Below, piece by piece: positions 1 through 9,322 of a stretch of DNA of 64,000 nucleotides. Numbering within the stretch: the stretch's first letter is position 1; every line of letters starts with the position of its first letter. The position numbers and the translations under genes were made by a program. The notes beneath the pieces are model-generated. The model searched no databases, was not told where the DNA came from, and worked only from the letters and a program-made list of their open reading frames with translations. This DNA comes from Gammaproteobacteria bacterium (lineage in GTDB: Bacteria; Pseudomonadota; Gammaproteobacteria; HTCC5015), in contig JACDDA010000002.1 of NCBI GenBank assembly GCA_013817245.1, positions 156,252 through 220,251 on the forward strand, read 5' to 3'.

Positions 1-12
1 CCCCCCCCCCCC
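1..12. repeat. 12-base poly-C run at window edge
   Basis: The window opens with twelve consecutive C residues, immediately downstream of the stop codon of the minus-strand SDR gene. Nothing else in the window has a homopolymer of this length. It could be a contig-edge or base-calling artefact, or a real intergenic homopolymer; the sequence to its left is not visible. Confidence 0.5.
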
Positions 13-14
13 AT

Positions 15-881
15 TTACTTTTCTAATAAAGACGCTTTAATACCTTCAGCTAAATTTCTATATCGCAATACCGGCGCAATTTCTTTTTCCAGTTTATTAA
101 TCCGCAAACGCCGCGCTTCGTTGATGAAGCTTAAACGCATGGCGGAAAATTGCTGTTGCGCTTCTGTTAGTGAAATAAACGACGGGATCGGTAAGCCTGC
201 AAGTTTTGCGACGGCTAAATAATAATCGCTGTTACGAAGCGGTGTGCCGTCGCTGACGTTGTAAATGCCTTTGCCTTTGGTTAGCGCGGCGACACAAATA
301 CTGGCGAGATCATCGGCGTGAATTAAATTGGTATACGGTGCTTCGGCGGGATCAATAATCGCTTCGCCGCTTTGTAAGCGTTCAATGGGCAAACGTCCTG
401 GTCCATAAATGCCAGGAACGCGTAAAATAACCGCAGCGCAGTTTTGTTGTTGCGCGAATGTTTGGATGTGTTGTTCTGCGTCAACTCGGCGTTTAGCGCG
501 CTCAGTTTGTGGATTAACCAGCGTGGTTTCGTCTACCCAATTACCTTTGTGGTCACCATACACACCGCTAGTACTAATATAGATAATGCGATTAACGCTT
601 TGTGTGTTGAGTGCGCGTAAGAAATTTTGCAGTCGTGTGTCGTGCATGCCCTGTTGTGCTGGCGGCGCGGTGTAAATAATCGACAGCGCATCGGTAAATG
701 TTGGCAGTGTAATGGTTTGATCAAGATCCGCTAAAACAGGTTTTATATTTTGCTTAGTTAAATGGCTTGCTGCATTTGCGGAACGCACTAAGCCGTAGAT
801 TTGTTCAGAGTGTTGCGCGTGTAATAATTGTTGCGCGATACGTAAACCGATGTCGCCACAACCAATGATTAATACGCTCAT
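15..881 (-). CDS. SDR-family NAD(P)-dependent oxidoreductase (YeeZ-like)
   Basis: A 288-aa Rossmann-fold protein of the extended SDR / NAD-dependent epimerase type. The N-terminus reads VLIIGCGDIGLRIA, a GxGxxG-type dinucleotide-binding loop. STSGVYGD near residue 105 resembles the catalytic Ser/Tyr region, and VPGIYGPGRLP near residue 155 is typical of extended SDRs. It resembles the YeeZ group, whose substrate is not established. The start codon overlaps the hemY stop by 4 bases, so it is probably translationally coupled as the last gene of the hem operon. The substrate cannot be inferred from the context. Confidence 0.8.
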   Translation of the reverse strand: MSVLIIGCGDIGLRIAQQLLHAQHSEQIYGLVRSANAASHLTKQNIKPVLADLDQTITLPTFTDALSIIYTAPPAQQGMHDTRLQNFLRALNTQSVNRIIYISTSGVYGDHKGNWVDETTLVNPQTERAKRRVDAEQHIQTFAQQQNCAAVILRVPGIYGPGRLPIERLQSGEAIIDPAEAPYTNLIHADDLASICVAALTKGKGIYNVSDGTPLRNSDYYLAVAKLAGLPIPSFISLTEAQQQFSAMRLSFINEARRLRINKLEKEIAPVLRYRNLAEGIKASLLEK

Positions 882-2125
882 AAAGTGCTGTTACGAAAAT
901 CTGCTAATGTGCGGCGATTATAATTGCGACGTTTAGAATCAGCGGTGAATAATTGTAAACCTTTGCGATAACATTCAAATGCGGAATCGGCTTCGCCTAA
1001 AGTTTCTAACAAATCGCCTAATTCTGCATACGCGTCAATACTGGCTTTGAGTTCGATGCTGCGTTCGTAATAAACACGTGCGCGCCCCCATTGTTGTAGG
1101 CGCGCACTAAAACGCGCGAGCGATAAATACAGCATGGGGCTGCGGCCTTGGTCTTTAAGCCATTGTTCAGTAGTTTCTAATTGTTTGTTGGTGTCTGCGT
1201 CAGGAATCAGCGCGTATAAACGCACTAAGTCTTCATCCCATTCTTTGTTTAAAAATTCACGCACAGGTCGTTCGGCTAATTGCGGATCGGGCGATGCTAA
1301 TAAGCATTGCACATAGACCCGTAAAATTTCTACATCTTCACGATATTGTTTGGGCAGCGCTTCCCAATGTTGTTCTAGCGAAAGTGTGGCGGGTGATTTT
1401 GCTACAGAACGTAAAAGTTCAGCATAGGTTTGGCGTTCTAATAAAAGTAATTTTTCATCAGGAAGAATTTTTTGGCTACGCAGTGCGGGCAATATATCCG
1501 CCAGTTTGCGCCATTCGCCAAAATTGCTATAAGCACGGCTGATGAGTTTTAAAACATGCTGATGTTTAGGCGTGTGTTCACGTAAATGATTTAGAGTGGC
1601 AAGTGCTTGTTCATATTGACCGTGTTGCAATTGTAATTCAGCTTGCGTTAAACCAATGGCTAGATTTGCTTCGGGCGTGATCGTGCTGGCTTTTTGTAAA
1701 TACATATCACGGCGGCTATCCGCGTTTTGTTGTTGGGCGGCGCGCGCGGCTAATAAATAATTTAACAAAGGAGTTTCGCTGCTTTGTACGTTACGCAATA
1801 ACAACCGTTCGCTTGTGGCCCAATCGCCTTCGCTTAATGCAATCAAACCTTTCACCAAAAATCTGCGCGCTTTTTCAGTATGACGGCGGCGATTGTGACG
1901 GCGCCATTCGCGGGGTGCGCGCCATAATTTAAGACTTAAACGAATCAAAAAATAACTAATAAAAAACAAAGGCAGCGCAATAATCAAACTGCGATTAAGT
2001 GAATTTTCAAACGTCCATTTACCATTGGTGATAAATACCAAGCCAAAAGGTTGTTGCCATTGTCCTATCAGCCAAAGAAGGGCCAAAATTAACGCAAGCG
2101 TAATTAATAATAAACGACGGTTCAT
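878..2125 (-). CDS. hemY: HemY, TPR-containing inner-membrane protein of the hem operon
   Basis: A 415-aa protein with two N-terminal membrane segments (about residues 4-22 and 45-65). A basic stretch (APREWRRHNRRRHTEKARR) follows, then a long tetratricopeptide-type helical region to the C-terminus (for example RAYSNFGEWRKLADILPAL and AYAELGDLLETLGEADSAFECYRKGL). This is the HemY architecture; in the family it is inner-membrane anchored and linked to haem synthesis, with no proven enzymatic activity. Its position after hemC-hemD-hemX is the classical order. It overlaps hemX by 4 bases upstream and the SDR gene by 4 bases downstream. Confidence 0.9.
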   Translation of the reverse strand: MNRRLLLITLALILALLWLIGQWQQPFGLVFITNGKWTFENSLNRSLIIALPLFFISYFLIRLSLKLWRAPREWRRHNRRRHTEKARRFLVKGLIALSEGDWATSERLLLRNVQSSETPLLNYLLAARAAQQQNADSRRDMYLQKASTITPEANLAIGLTQAELQLQHGQYEQALATLNHLREHTPKHQHVLKLISRAYSNFGEWRKLADILPALRSQKILPDEKLLLLERQTYAELLRSVAKSPATLSLEQHWEALPKQYREDVEILRVYVQCLLASPDPQLAERPVREFLNKEWDEDLVRLYALIPDADTNKQLETTEQWLKDQGRSPMLYLSLARFSARLQQWGRARVYYERSIELKASIDAYAELGDLLETLGEADSAFECYRKGLQLFTADSKRRNYNRRTLADFRNSTL

Positions 2126-3138
2126 AGTGCGGCAGGCGATGGGTGAGTGATTTGACGAAGTTTTTGTAAAGATCCACTAATGTTAGGCGGCGCAGGGAAA
2201 GTGGATTTTGTTAACAAGGTATCAAGCTGAGTGATGAGTTGCGCGATAACGGCATTTTTTTGATCATAATGCGCGTTTAAAAGATTTAAGCAGGTTTGCA
2301 AATGCATCGTAAAATTTTCTTTATCTAATCGATACAATGCAAAACGTGCGCCGTCTAATTCTAAGCGCAATTGTTCTTTAAGATAAAAAACTTGTTGCAA
2401 GCTAAGCTTGTCAGGAAAAGCTGAGAATCGATGAAAGCCTAGTGCGTTTAATAAACGCTCAAACCAGTTGGGATTTTGATTGGCCGCGATGGGCGCGGTT
2501 ACAAAAGAATAAGCATCAGGTGACAAGGTGTTAAGCAGTTGATTCGCCGCCAATAAATTGCTGCTAATTTCGTCGACGGCAGGATTTTGCATTTCATTTA
2601 AGGCATTAATTTCAGTAGCCAATATTTCTCTTACCGGTAGGAAGCGTGGATTTGCTAAAGAAGCTAAACGTTGATCGGCAATTTTTAAAGCTTCGCGTGC
2701 GCTGGGTGCGTCGTAGGCTAAATTCAAGCGGACTTGTGCTAGCCGTAATAGATATTCAACTTCGGTAATAATCCAACCGGTTTGATCGCGATTAATAAGT
2801 TCGCGCGTTTTTTCAAATGAATCTTCCAGTGTTTTTTGGCGCGTTTGCGCAGATGCTAATTCGTTCTGCAAACGAGTTTCGTTATCGCTAATGCGATGCT
2901 TGATGCCAATAATTGCCGGATGGTCGTCTAGATTGCGAATATTTTTACGCACTTCAGACAATGCGCGTTTATAGGTTTTTTGGCGTTCATAAAACCAAAT
3001 GGCCGTCAGTATATAAAAAGTAAAACTGGATAATAAGATTATCCATAATAATCGCGAAGCAGGTTTTGACGGTGACGCAGCGCTAAACAGTGGAAATCTT
3101 TTGTTGCTGCGAGGTGTCGTATTCGATTCTTCAGTCAT
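2122..3138 (-). CDS. hemX: HemX-type membrane protein
   Basis: A 338-aa protein with a cytoplasmic N-tail, one transmembrane segment (about residues 30-48, LLWIILLSSFTFYILTAIW) and a long helical, coiled-coil-like periplasmic part (residues 55-110 are rich in E/Q/R heptads). ITEVEYLLRLAQVRLNLAYD is the conserved HemX signature (WxxxEAEYLLRLA type). It is often mis-annotated as uroporphyrinogen-III methyltransferase, but no SAM-binding methylase domain is present. It lies between hemD (50-base gap) and hemY (4-base overlap). Its precise role is unproven; it is likely a partner of HemY. Confidence 0.88.
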   Translation of the reverse strand: MTEESNTTPRSNKRFPLFSAASPSKPASRLLWIILLSSFTFYILTAIWFYERQKTYKRALSEVRKNIRNLDDHPAIIGIKHRISDNETRLQNELASAQTRQKTLEDSFEKTRELINRDQTGWIITEVEYLLRLAQVRLNLAYDAPSAREALKIADQRLASLANPRFLPVREILATEINALNEMQNPAVDEISSNLLAANQLLNTLSPDAYSFVTAPIAANQNPNWFERLLNALGFHRFSAFPDKLSLQQVFYLKEQLRLELDGARFALYRLDKENFTMHLQTCLNLLNAHYDQKNAVIAQLITQLDTLLTKSTFPAPPNISGSLQKLRQITHPSPAAL

Positions 3139-3188
3139 AACGTTATCAATTCTTTAAGTATAAATTCTTTAATATAATAGGGGAAAGT

Positions 3189-3986
3189 TTAGGCGTGGAA
3201 ACCATTTTGTAAACAATTAATTATGGCTTCATCACTTGCCGTTTGCGCGATCCAAATGTCGCCGTTAAATCCTAGCGAACGAGCAACAGTATATAAACGC
3301 TCGCTGATGACGACTAAACGTGTTTGCCACACAGGCGGCGTATCTTTAATTGCCAAGGCATCTATTAAAGCATGCAAACTGGCTTCGCTAGTAATAATCA
3401 AAGCATCAATAGTATGTTGCGCAAGCGCATTACTAAGTTGCGTGATTAGCGCGATGGGTAAATCGGCAGCATCACGGCGGTAGACTTCTAGATAACTAAC
3501 ATGAGCGCCGCGCTGTTCTAGCGTTTCGCGTAATAATTCACGGCCGCCTTGACCCCGAACAATCAGTATTTGTTGATGCTGTACGTGCTGCAATAATTCA
3601 TGCGCAAGTAATGCTTCGCTGTTATACGGCGCAGGCGGCGCAAATGTTAATGCGATACCTAATTCCTGCAAGCACTGCGCGGTAGCTGCGCCGACCGCAA
3701 TAATACGCGGACGTTCTGTCGTTTGCAGATATTGCAACAAATGAGTTGCGGTCAACGTTACGGCATTACGACTAACAAATAATAACCAATCATGCGGTTT
3801 TAGTTTTTGCAAAGCCGCTTGTATGTGTGCCGCGTCAACCAGCGGCGTAATGTCCAAACTTGGAAATCGCCACACAACAGCGCCAGCTTTTTCTAATTGC
3901 GCACATAAATTATCCGCTTGATGCGCAGGACGAGTGACAACAATGTGTCGTCCGGCGAGTGTGCCGTTCAACGCATCTATCATCAT
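3189..3986 (-). CDS. hemD: uroporphyrinogen-III synthase
   Basis: A 265-aa single-domain HemD, which cyclises and inverts ring D of hydroxymethylbilane to give uroporphyrinogen III. The protein begins LAGRHIVVTRPAHQADNLCAQLEKAGA (conserved VTRP near residue 18). WLLFVSRNAV and IIAVGAATAQCLQELG match the usual fold landmarks, and IDALIITSEASLHAL is the late conserved segment. Two ATGs stand in tandem at the start (3986 and 3983). It begins 2 bases after the hemC stop, so coupling is likely. Length is normal for the family, which is poorly conserved, so gene order adds most of the certainty. Confidence 0.92.
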   Translation of the reverse strand: MMIDALNGTLAGRHIVVTRPAHQADNLCAQLEKAGAVVWRFPSLDITPLVDAAHIQAALQKLKPHDWLLFVSRNAVTLTATHLLQYLQTTERPRIIAVGAATAQCLQELGIALTFAPPAPYNSEALLAHELLQHVQHQQILIVRGQGGRELLRETLEQRGAHVSYLEVYRRDAADLPIALITQLSNALAQHTIDALIITSEASLHALIDALAIKDTPPVWQTRLVVISERLYTVARSLGFNGDIWIAQTASDEAIINCLQNGFHA

Positions 3987-3988
3987 GG

Positions 3989-4918
3989 TTACTCGTTGCT
4001 TAAACCAAGTTTGGCGAGAATTTTATCGCCACCGCGACGGAGCAAATCATCTGCTAAGGTGATACCTAACTGCACAGCATTTTGTTGCGGCCCGCGAATT
4101 TCGCCGTCAACTAAAGCACCGCCTGCAGGATCGCCAACTAAACCGCGTAACCATAAATTATCATTTTCCAATAAAGCAAAACCCGCAATCGGAACTTGGC
4201 AGCCACCGTGCATGCGTTTGTTTAAAGCGCGTTCGGCGGTAACGCAGATAAATGTTTTTGGATCATTTAACGGTGCGATTAAAGCCAAAATCGCGCTATC
4301 GTTGACGCGCGCTTCAATGCCTAAAGCGCCTTGGCCAATCGCAGGCAAACTAATTTCCGGTGGGAGCTCGGCGCGAATGCGCGCATGTAAACCTAAACGC
4401 TTTAAACCGGCGGTGGCAAGAATAATCGCATCGTAATGCCCGGCATCTAATTTACTTAAACGAGTGCCAACATTGCCGCGCAAACTATCCACGATTAAAT
4501 GCGGAAACCGATTCCGAATTAACGCTTGGCGACGCAAACTAGATGAGCCAATTTTTGCACCCGCCGGTAAACTTTCTAATGAGTCATAGTGGTTCGAGAC
4601 AAAACTATCCGTAGGCGCTTCGCGTGCCATGATGACTGGCAAACCTAAACCTTCAGGAAAATCCATCGGCACGTCTTTCATCGAATGCACCGCAATATCG
4701 GCACGACCTTCTAATAACCCTTGTTCGAGTTCTTTAACGAATAAGCCTTTGCCACCGATTTTACTTAAAGGCGAATCGAGAATGATGTCGCCTTGAGTTT
4801 GCATTTTAATGAGTTCAATTTCTAAACCAGGATGTAAGCGTTTTAATTCAGCTGAAACAAACTCAGCTTGCCACAAAGCCAATGGACTTTGACGGGTGGC
4901 GATTTTTAATATGTGCAT
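3989..4918 (-). CDS. hemC: hydroxymethylbilane synthase (porphobilinogen deaminase)
   Basis: A 309-aa cytosolic enzyme that polymerises four porphobilinogen molecules into hydroxymethylbilane. Visible landmarks are the N-terminal [23 protein letters not shown] with the catalytic Asp at residue 82, [17 protein letters not shown], and [18 protein letters not shown], whose Cys240 is the expected attachment site of the dipyrromethane cofactor. The length matches the family (about 310 aa). It follows algR by 14 bases on the same strand, the order known from Pseudomonas (algZ-algR-hemC-hemD), and so may be co-transcribed with the two-component pair. Confidence 0.97.
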   Translation of the reverse strand: MHILKIATRQSPLALWQAEFVSAELKRLHPGLEIELIKMQTQGDIILDSPLSKIGGKGLFVKELEQGLLEGRADIAVHSMKDVPMDFPEGLGLPVIMAREAPTDSFVSNHYDSLESLPAGAKIGSSSLRRQALIRNRFPHLIVDSLRGNVGTRLSKLDAGHYDAIILATAGLKRLGLHARIRAELPPEISLPAIGQGALGIEARVNDSAILALIAPLNDPKTFICVTAERALNKRMHGGCQVPIAGFALLENDNLWLRGLVGDPAGGALVDGEIRGPQQNAVQLGITLADDLLRRGGDKILAKLGLSNE

Positions 4919-4932
4919 AGTTTCTCGATTTC

Positions 4933-5664
4933 TTAACCGCGCAAAAATTTACGCACAGTGGGTAAATGACGACGACTAACATCCAAGCGATCATCGACAG
5001 AATTGAGTGTGATGCGATGTACGCCCGACGTATTTTTTTCTAAGCCATGAATTTCGCTAATGCCGACTAAGGCGTTGCGATGCACACGTAAAAAACGTTC
5101 GCCAAATTCTTGTTCAAGATTAACTAATGATTCTTCGATTAACGCTTCGCCTTGTTTATGACGAATCGTGACGTATTTATGTTCCGCTTGGAAATACACA
5201 ATGTCATCAATTGGAATCAATTCCAAGTTGCCGCGCAGTCGTACACAGATATGCGTACGGATCGCATCGCCGCCGGCCGTGTCATGCACCCGTTCGATTT
5301 GTGCACGGGTATTACGTTTGGCAGTGGTTAAGGCTTCTTGTAAACGTTCAATGCGAACGGGTTTTAATAAATAATCTACCGCGTGAGCTTCGAACGCTTC
5401 TAAAGCATGATCACTATAAGCGGTGGTAAAAATAATGGCCGGAGGCGTTTCGTTGCGCATTAAATGACGGGCTGTTTCCAAGCCATCCATTTCAGGCATG
5501 CGAATATCGAGCAAAATAACATCAGGATGGCAGCGATTAAACTCGGCAATCGCTTCTACGCCATTGCTCGCTTCACCAACCACTTGGCATTCGGTTTCGC
5601 TCAGAATTAAACGCTTTAAACGTTCGCGCGCCGGACTTTCGTCATCAACAATTAAAACTCTCAT
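4933..5664 (-). CDS. algR: LytTR-family response regulator AlgR
   Basis: A 243-aa response regulator. The N-terminal receiver domain (1-120) has the acidic pair DD at 7-8, phospho-acceptor Asp53 ([13 protein letters not shown]), Thr in FTTAYS and Lys in [11 protein letters not shown]. The C-terminal half (about 138-243) is a LytTR DNA-binding domain with the conserved [12 protein letters not shown] and [13 protein letters not shown]. Together with the overlapping sensor gene upstream (4-base overlap) and hemC downstream, this is the AlgZ/FimS-AlgR arrangement. In Pseudomonas AlgR controls alginate and type IV pilus genes; the targets here cannot be known from the window. Confidence 0.93.
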   Translation of the reverse strand: MRVLIVDDESPARERLKRLILSETECQVVGEASNGVEAIAEFNRCHPDVILLDIRMPEMDGLETARHLMRNETPPAIIFTTAYSDHALEAFEAHAVDYLLKPVRIERLQEALTTAKRNTRAQIERVHDTAGGDAIRTHICVRLRGNLELIPIDDIVYFQAEHKYVTIRHKQGEALIEESLVNLEQEFGERFLRVHRNALVGISEIHGLEKNTSGVHRITLNSVDDRLDVSRRHLPTVRKFLRG

Positions 5665-6704
5665 TCAAGCTCCATCACTTTAGGAATCACTAAAAACACC
5701 CGGTATTCACCTTCGTCTTCTTCCATGCGCAGACTGGCTGCGTCACCGTAGGCCAGTTTAAGCCGTTGGCGAATATTGTCTACTGCCATGCGGTTACCAC
5801 GGGCATGCGTTTGCGAGGGACGTTTTTCGCGAACCGGGTTTATCACCGATAAAATCAGGCTCTTGGTGGTGTCGTGGCCATTAATGACAACTTGGCCGCC
5901 GTCTCGCAAGGGCTCGATGCCATGGTAAACCGCATTTTCTACCAATGGCTGCAAAATTAATGCGGGCAAAGGGTATTCCAGTAAATAGTCGGGGATATTC
6001 CATTGAACGCTGAGCCTATCACCTAAGCGTAATTGTTCCATGCGCAAATAGCGTCGCACGATATCGATTTCTTCGGCTAAGGAAACCGCGCGTTGTTCGC
6101 TGAGGGTGGAGCGAAATAAATCCGCCAAATCTAAGACGGCGCTTTCCGCTGCATCGGGTTTGTCATGCACCAAACTGGCGATGGTATTCATACTATTGAA
6201 TAAGAAATGTGGACGAATGCGTGCTTGCAAGGCAGCCACGCGTGCCTCGGTTTCGGCGCGTTGGTGCAAGTCTTGTTGGTGCCGAATATAAAAATAGCGC
6301 ATGGCGACTGCCGTGATAATGGCGCTGATGCACAGGTTATGCAGCAATAAATGAAAGTGACGCACGCCGCTGGCAGCGCCTACATATTGCATGACCCACC
6401 AGCTTATTTCGGACAGGAGCAGCGTCACGCATTGCAATAAAATATAAACGAAGGCGGCTAATGACCAGCCGCGTAACATGTGCAAATACTGACGGGCTAA
6501 ACACAATAAGCCCGCGTCGCATAATGCGACGCTTTGAATAAACATCGAGGCGTAGGCAAAATAAATGATCATGGTTTCCGCACTGCCGCCACGGCCTAAG
6601 GTCAGCACCATCGCTAATAATTCTGCAATTAAAACAACCAGTAAGACCCCACGATTACTACAAAAATTGGGGAGCAAATCCGCTGAAATGGTTTCATCAG
6701 TCAT
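5661..6704 (-). CDS. algZ: AlgZ/FimS-type sensor histidine kinase (LytS-like)
   Basis: A 347-aa sensor with about four transmembrane helices in residues 20-140 (no large periplasmic loop). A short coiled coil follows (DLHQRAETEARVAALQARIRP), then the His_kinase domain RPHFLFNSMNTIASL with putative phospho-His166. The C-terminal ATPase part shows LQPLVENAVYHGIEP (N box) but no canonical glycine-rich G boxes, as is usual for the AlgZ/FimS group. It overlaps algR by 4 bases. It is divergent from argH; the 123 bases between the two starts must contain both promoters. Confidence 0.9.
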   Translation of the reverse strand: MTDETISADLLPNFCSNRGVLLVVLIAELLAMVLTLGRGGSAETMIIYFAYASMFIQSVALCDAGLLCLARQYLHMLRGWSLAAFVYILLQCVTLLLSEISWWVMQYVGAASGVRHFHLLLHNLCISAIITAVAMRYFYIRHQQDLHQRAETEARVAALQARIRPHFLFNSMNTIASLVHDKPDAAESAVLDLADLFRSTLSEQRAVSLAEEIDIVRRYLRMEQLRLGDRLSVQWNIPDYLLEYPLPALILQPLVENAVYHGIEPLRDGGQVVINGHDTTKSLILSVINPVREKRPSQTHARGNRMAVDNIRQRLKLAYGDAASLRMEEDEGEYRVFLVIPKVMELE

Positions 6705-6827
6705 ATGTTGTTGCAGCGTCCTTGAGCGATGCCGGCATTATACACGGACAATTCAAGCAAACGCCGAGGGGATGCTTTAGATAAGGGCATGACACTGATA
6801 TATTGCGCAGCTTGTGTGGAGAGCTTT

Positions 6828-8216
6828 ATGAGTGAGCAACAGAAAAAATTGTGGGGCGGTCGCTTTGCTGAAAGCACCGACGCCTTTGTCGAAGCCTTCA
6901 CGGCGAGCGTGACATTTGATCAACGTTTATATCGTCAAGATATTGCAGGTTCTAAAGCGCATGCGCGCATGTTGGAAAAAATCGGCGTATTAACCACTGC
7001 AGAATGTACCGCGATTGTTGATGGCTTGGATGTGATTTTACAAGAAATTGAAAGCGGTCAATTTGAATGGCGCGTAGATTTAGAAGACGTGCATATGAAT
7101 ATCGAAGCGCGTTTAACCGATCGCATTGGCATTGCCGGTAAAAAATTACACACCGGTCGTTCGCGTAACGATCAAGTGGCAACCGATATTCGTTTATATC
7201 TGCGTGATGCGATTGACATAATTTTGCAGCAAATAAATCGTTTGCAACAAGGTTTGATTGGTTTGGCAGAACAACATGCCGACACGATTATGCCGGGCTT
7301 TACGCATTTGCAAACCGCGCAACCCGTTACTTTTGGCCATCATGTATTGGCGTGGTTTGAAATGTTAGTGCGCGATCAACAACGTTTAATTGATTGTCGT
7401 AAACGCGTGAATGTGTTGCCTTTAGGCGCCGCTGCATTAGCGGGCACTACTTATCCTATTGATCGCGCTTATGTTGCACAACAACTTGGCTTTGATAGCG
7501 TCACTGAAAATTCATTAGACGCGGTCAGTGATCGTGATTTTGCCATTGAATTTTGCGCGGCGGCAGCTTTATGTATGACGCATTTATCGCGTCAAGCAGA
7601 AGAACTAGTGAACTGGTCGTCGGCACAATTTAAATTTATTCGTTTGCCCGATCGTTTTTGTACTGGTTCATCCATCATGCCGCAAAAGAAAAATCCCGAC
7701 GTGCCGGAATTGGTACGCGGCAAAGCGGGCCGTGCTAGTGGTAATTTAATGTCCTTATTAATGTTAATGAAAGCGCAGCCCTTGGCTTACAACAAAGACA
7801 ATCAAGAAGACAAAGAACCACTGTTCGATTCAATTGACACCTTGCACGATAGCTTGCGCGCGTTTGCCGATATGATTCCGAACATACATGTAAACAAAGA
7901 TGTTATGTATAGCGCCGCGGCACGTGGTTATGCTACGGCCACTGATTTAGCCGATTATTTAGTAAAGCGCGGCGTCGCGTTTCGTGATGCGCATGAAATT
8001 GTCGGTAAAGCGGTCGCGTGGTGCGAAGCGCAAAATAAAGATTTAAGCGATATGCCGATAACTGTTTTACAAACGTTTAGTAACGTCATTCAAGAGGATG
8101 TGTTTGCGGTCTTAACCTTAGAAGGCTCAGTGGCTGCGCGTGACCACATAGGTGGCACCGCACCCGCACAAGTGAAAGCAGCGATTGCACGCGCTAAACA
8201 ACGCATTAAAGGATAA
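6828..8216 (+). CDS. argH: argininosuccinate lyase
   Basis: A 462-aa enzyme of the fumarase/aspartase superfamily that splits argininosuccinate into arginine and fumarate (last step of arginine synthesis). Seen: [10 protein letters not shown] at the N-terminus, HTGRSRNDQ at 108-116, FTHLQTAQP with His160, and the superfamily signature [11 protein letters not shown] at 280-290 with the catalytic Ser281. The ATG at 6828 is chosen over an open frame reaching back to 6729 because it has a GGAGAG ribosome site at 6818-6823 and yields the family's standard N-terminus and length. It is divergent from algZ, as in Pseudomonas. Confidence 0.97.
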   Translation: MSEQQKKLWGGRFAESTDAFVEAFTASVTFDQRLYRQDIAGSKAHARMLEKIGVLTTAECTAIVDGLDVILQEIESGQFEWRVDLEDVHMNIEARLTDRIGIAGKKLHTGRSRNDQVATDIRLYLRDAIDIILQQINRLQQGLIGLAEQHADTIMPGFTHLQTAQPVTFGHHVLAWFEMLVRDQQRLIDCRKRVNVLPLGAAALAGTTYPIDRAYVAQQLGFDSVTENSLDAVSDRDFAIEFCAAAALCMTHLSRQAEELVNWSSAQFKFIRLPDRFCTGSSIMPQKKNPDVPELVRGKAGRASGNLMSLLMLMKAQPLAYNKDNQEDKEPLFDSIDTLHDSLRAFADMIPNIHVNKDVMYSAAARGYATATDLADYLVKRGVAFRDAHEIVGKAVAWCEAQNKDLSDMPITVLQTFSNVIQEDVFAVLTLEGSVAARDHIGGTAPAQVKAAIARAKQRIKG

Positions 8217-8221
8217 TGGTT

Positions 8222-8566
8222 ATGAGTACAAAAAAAACCAATCCAGCAAAAGTAAGAAAAGCAGCGGCAGATCCTAAACGTCCGGGTGAAGCGTGTTTAG
8301 CGCCTGCGGGCAAATGGGTGCCGGTCATTGATCGTGATCGTTGTGAAGGCAAAGCCGATTGCGAAGAAGTGTGTCCTTATAATGTATTTGAAGTCGGACA
8401 ATTAACCGATACGGATTATCGTGCCTTGCCATTTGGTTTGCGCATTAAAGCACGACTGCATGGTAAAAAAACCGTGTACACGCCACACGCCGATGCGTGC
8501 CAAGCGTGTGGTTTATGTGTTGTCGCTTGTCCTGAGCGTGCTATAACATTAGTGGCTGTTGCTTAA
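8222..8566 (+). CDS. 4Fe-4S ferredoxin-type protein
   Basis: A 114-aa bacterial-type ferredoxin. Two iron-sulfur cysteine clusters are visible: CEGKADCEEVCPYNVFEV (spacing altered from the usual CxxCxxC, with five residues between the first two Cys) and the canonical CQACGLCVVACPERAI. They are separated by about 45 residues containing a basic insert (GLRIKARLHGKKTVY). The start at 8222 is preferred to the ATG at 8216, which overlaps the argH stop, because AAAGGA at 8208-8213 is well spaced only for the former. The protein is soluble, with no signal peptide. The redox partner is unknown; the two genes that follow are on the same strand and close. Confidence 0.85.
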   Translation: MSTKKTNPAKVRKAAADPKRPGEACLAPAGKWVPVIDRDRCEGKADCEEVCPYNVFEVGQLTDTDYRALPFGLRIKARLHGKKTVYTPHADACQACGLCVVACPERAITLVAVA

Positions 8567-8604
8567 CGTTTTTTATTTTTTAATGGTTATTTGAGGGATT
8601 GCCT

Positions 8605-9000
8605 GTGCATCGCTTGCCTTTTAGTTTATTTCTTTTGCGCTTGTCGATATTTGTAGTGATGTTTATTTCCGTCGTTAATAAATTTATTAACCCGGGCGAT
8701 ACCGCAGCAGTGTGGGCACGTTATTACATGGTGAATAATTTAAATGAACTGATGGTGTATGTGATCGGCTTAGTCCAAGGTTTTTTTGTGTTGGCATTCC
8801 TGTTAGGCGTTAAAAAAGGTGTCAGCTATTTTGTAGTGTTGTTTATGCAAGTTGCTTTTGTGGCCGCAACGTACACGCAGTATCTGCACCCTTGGTCGGT
8901 AAACGGCCGTTGGTTTGATGCGTGGGTGGTGTTGATGGCTTGTCTTGCGTTGTATATCTTGCGTGATTCAGATACTTTCGCGTCTACTAATATCCGTTAA
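8605..9000 (+). CDS. DoxX-like four-helix membrane protein
   Basis: A small integral membrane protein of about 131 aa with four predicted hydrophobic helices (roughly residues 7-25, 45-66, 72-92 and 105-121) and very short loops. The size and topology recall the DoxX/DoxD-like superfamily, but no residue motif fixes the function. The GTG at 8605 is chosen because GAGGGA at 8593-8598 lies 6 bases upstream, whereas a TTG at 8599 would abut the ribosome site. It follows the ferredoxin by 38 bases and may be co-transcribed with it. A role in electron transfer or quinone chemistry is conjecture. Confidence 0.7.
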   Translation: MHRLPFSLFLLRLSIFVVMFISVVNKFINPGDTAAVWARYYMVNNLNELMVYVIGLVQGFFVLAFLLGVKKGVSYFVVLFMQVAFVAATYTQYLHPWSVNGRWFDAWVVLMACLALYILRDSDTFASTNIR

Positions 9001-9052
9001 TGTCATACTTGAGCAGGCGTTTTGCCAAGGACCACACAGAGGTTGTTTTAAT

Positions 9053-9283
9053 ATGAGTATTGCCCACCGACAACGCGTGATTATTTTGACAGACTCTTAT
9101 CTTATTAAAGGTGAGATTGATTTAATCCCGGGCGCTCGTTTAACGGATTACATGTTAGACGCTAAAGGTTTTTTAGCAGTAACCGCGGCGCAGATCTGGG
9201 ATTTAAATGGTGAGCAAATTATGCAAACACCTTTTATGGATGTTGCCCGCGATCAAATCCACATCATTTCGCCAGAAACTTAA
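9053..9283 (+). CDS. small conserved-looking protein (DUF6812-like)
   Basis: A 76-aa protein with no signal or membrane segment. It reads HRQRVIILTDSYLIKGEIDL then GARLTDYMLDAKGFLAVTAAQIWDLNGEQIM and ends in a PFMDVARDQIHIISPE segment. The pattern (short beta strands, RLTDYL-like core) resembles the DUF6812 type of small domain, whose function is unknown; this is a recollection, not a search. The ATG at 9053 has AGAGG at 9038-9042 upstream. An open frame extends further 5' into the preceding gene but without conserved character. It is the last gene of the argH-ferredoxin strand run. Confidence 0.65.
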   Translation: MSIAHRQRVIILTDSYLIKGEIDLIPGARLTDYMLDAKGFLAVTAAQIWDLNGEQIMQTPFMDVARDQIHIISPET

Positions 9284-9322
9284 TATATCCAGCAATACCC
9301 AGCGACGTTACGCAATAGTAAA

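Noticed and set aside
2122-3138. Uroporphyrinogen-III C-methyltransferase
   Set aside because: A common mislabel of HemX; the sequence has no SAM-binding methylase motifs and is a membrane-anchored coiled-coil protein.
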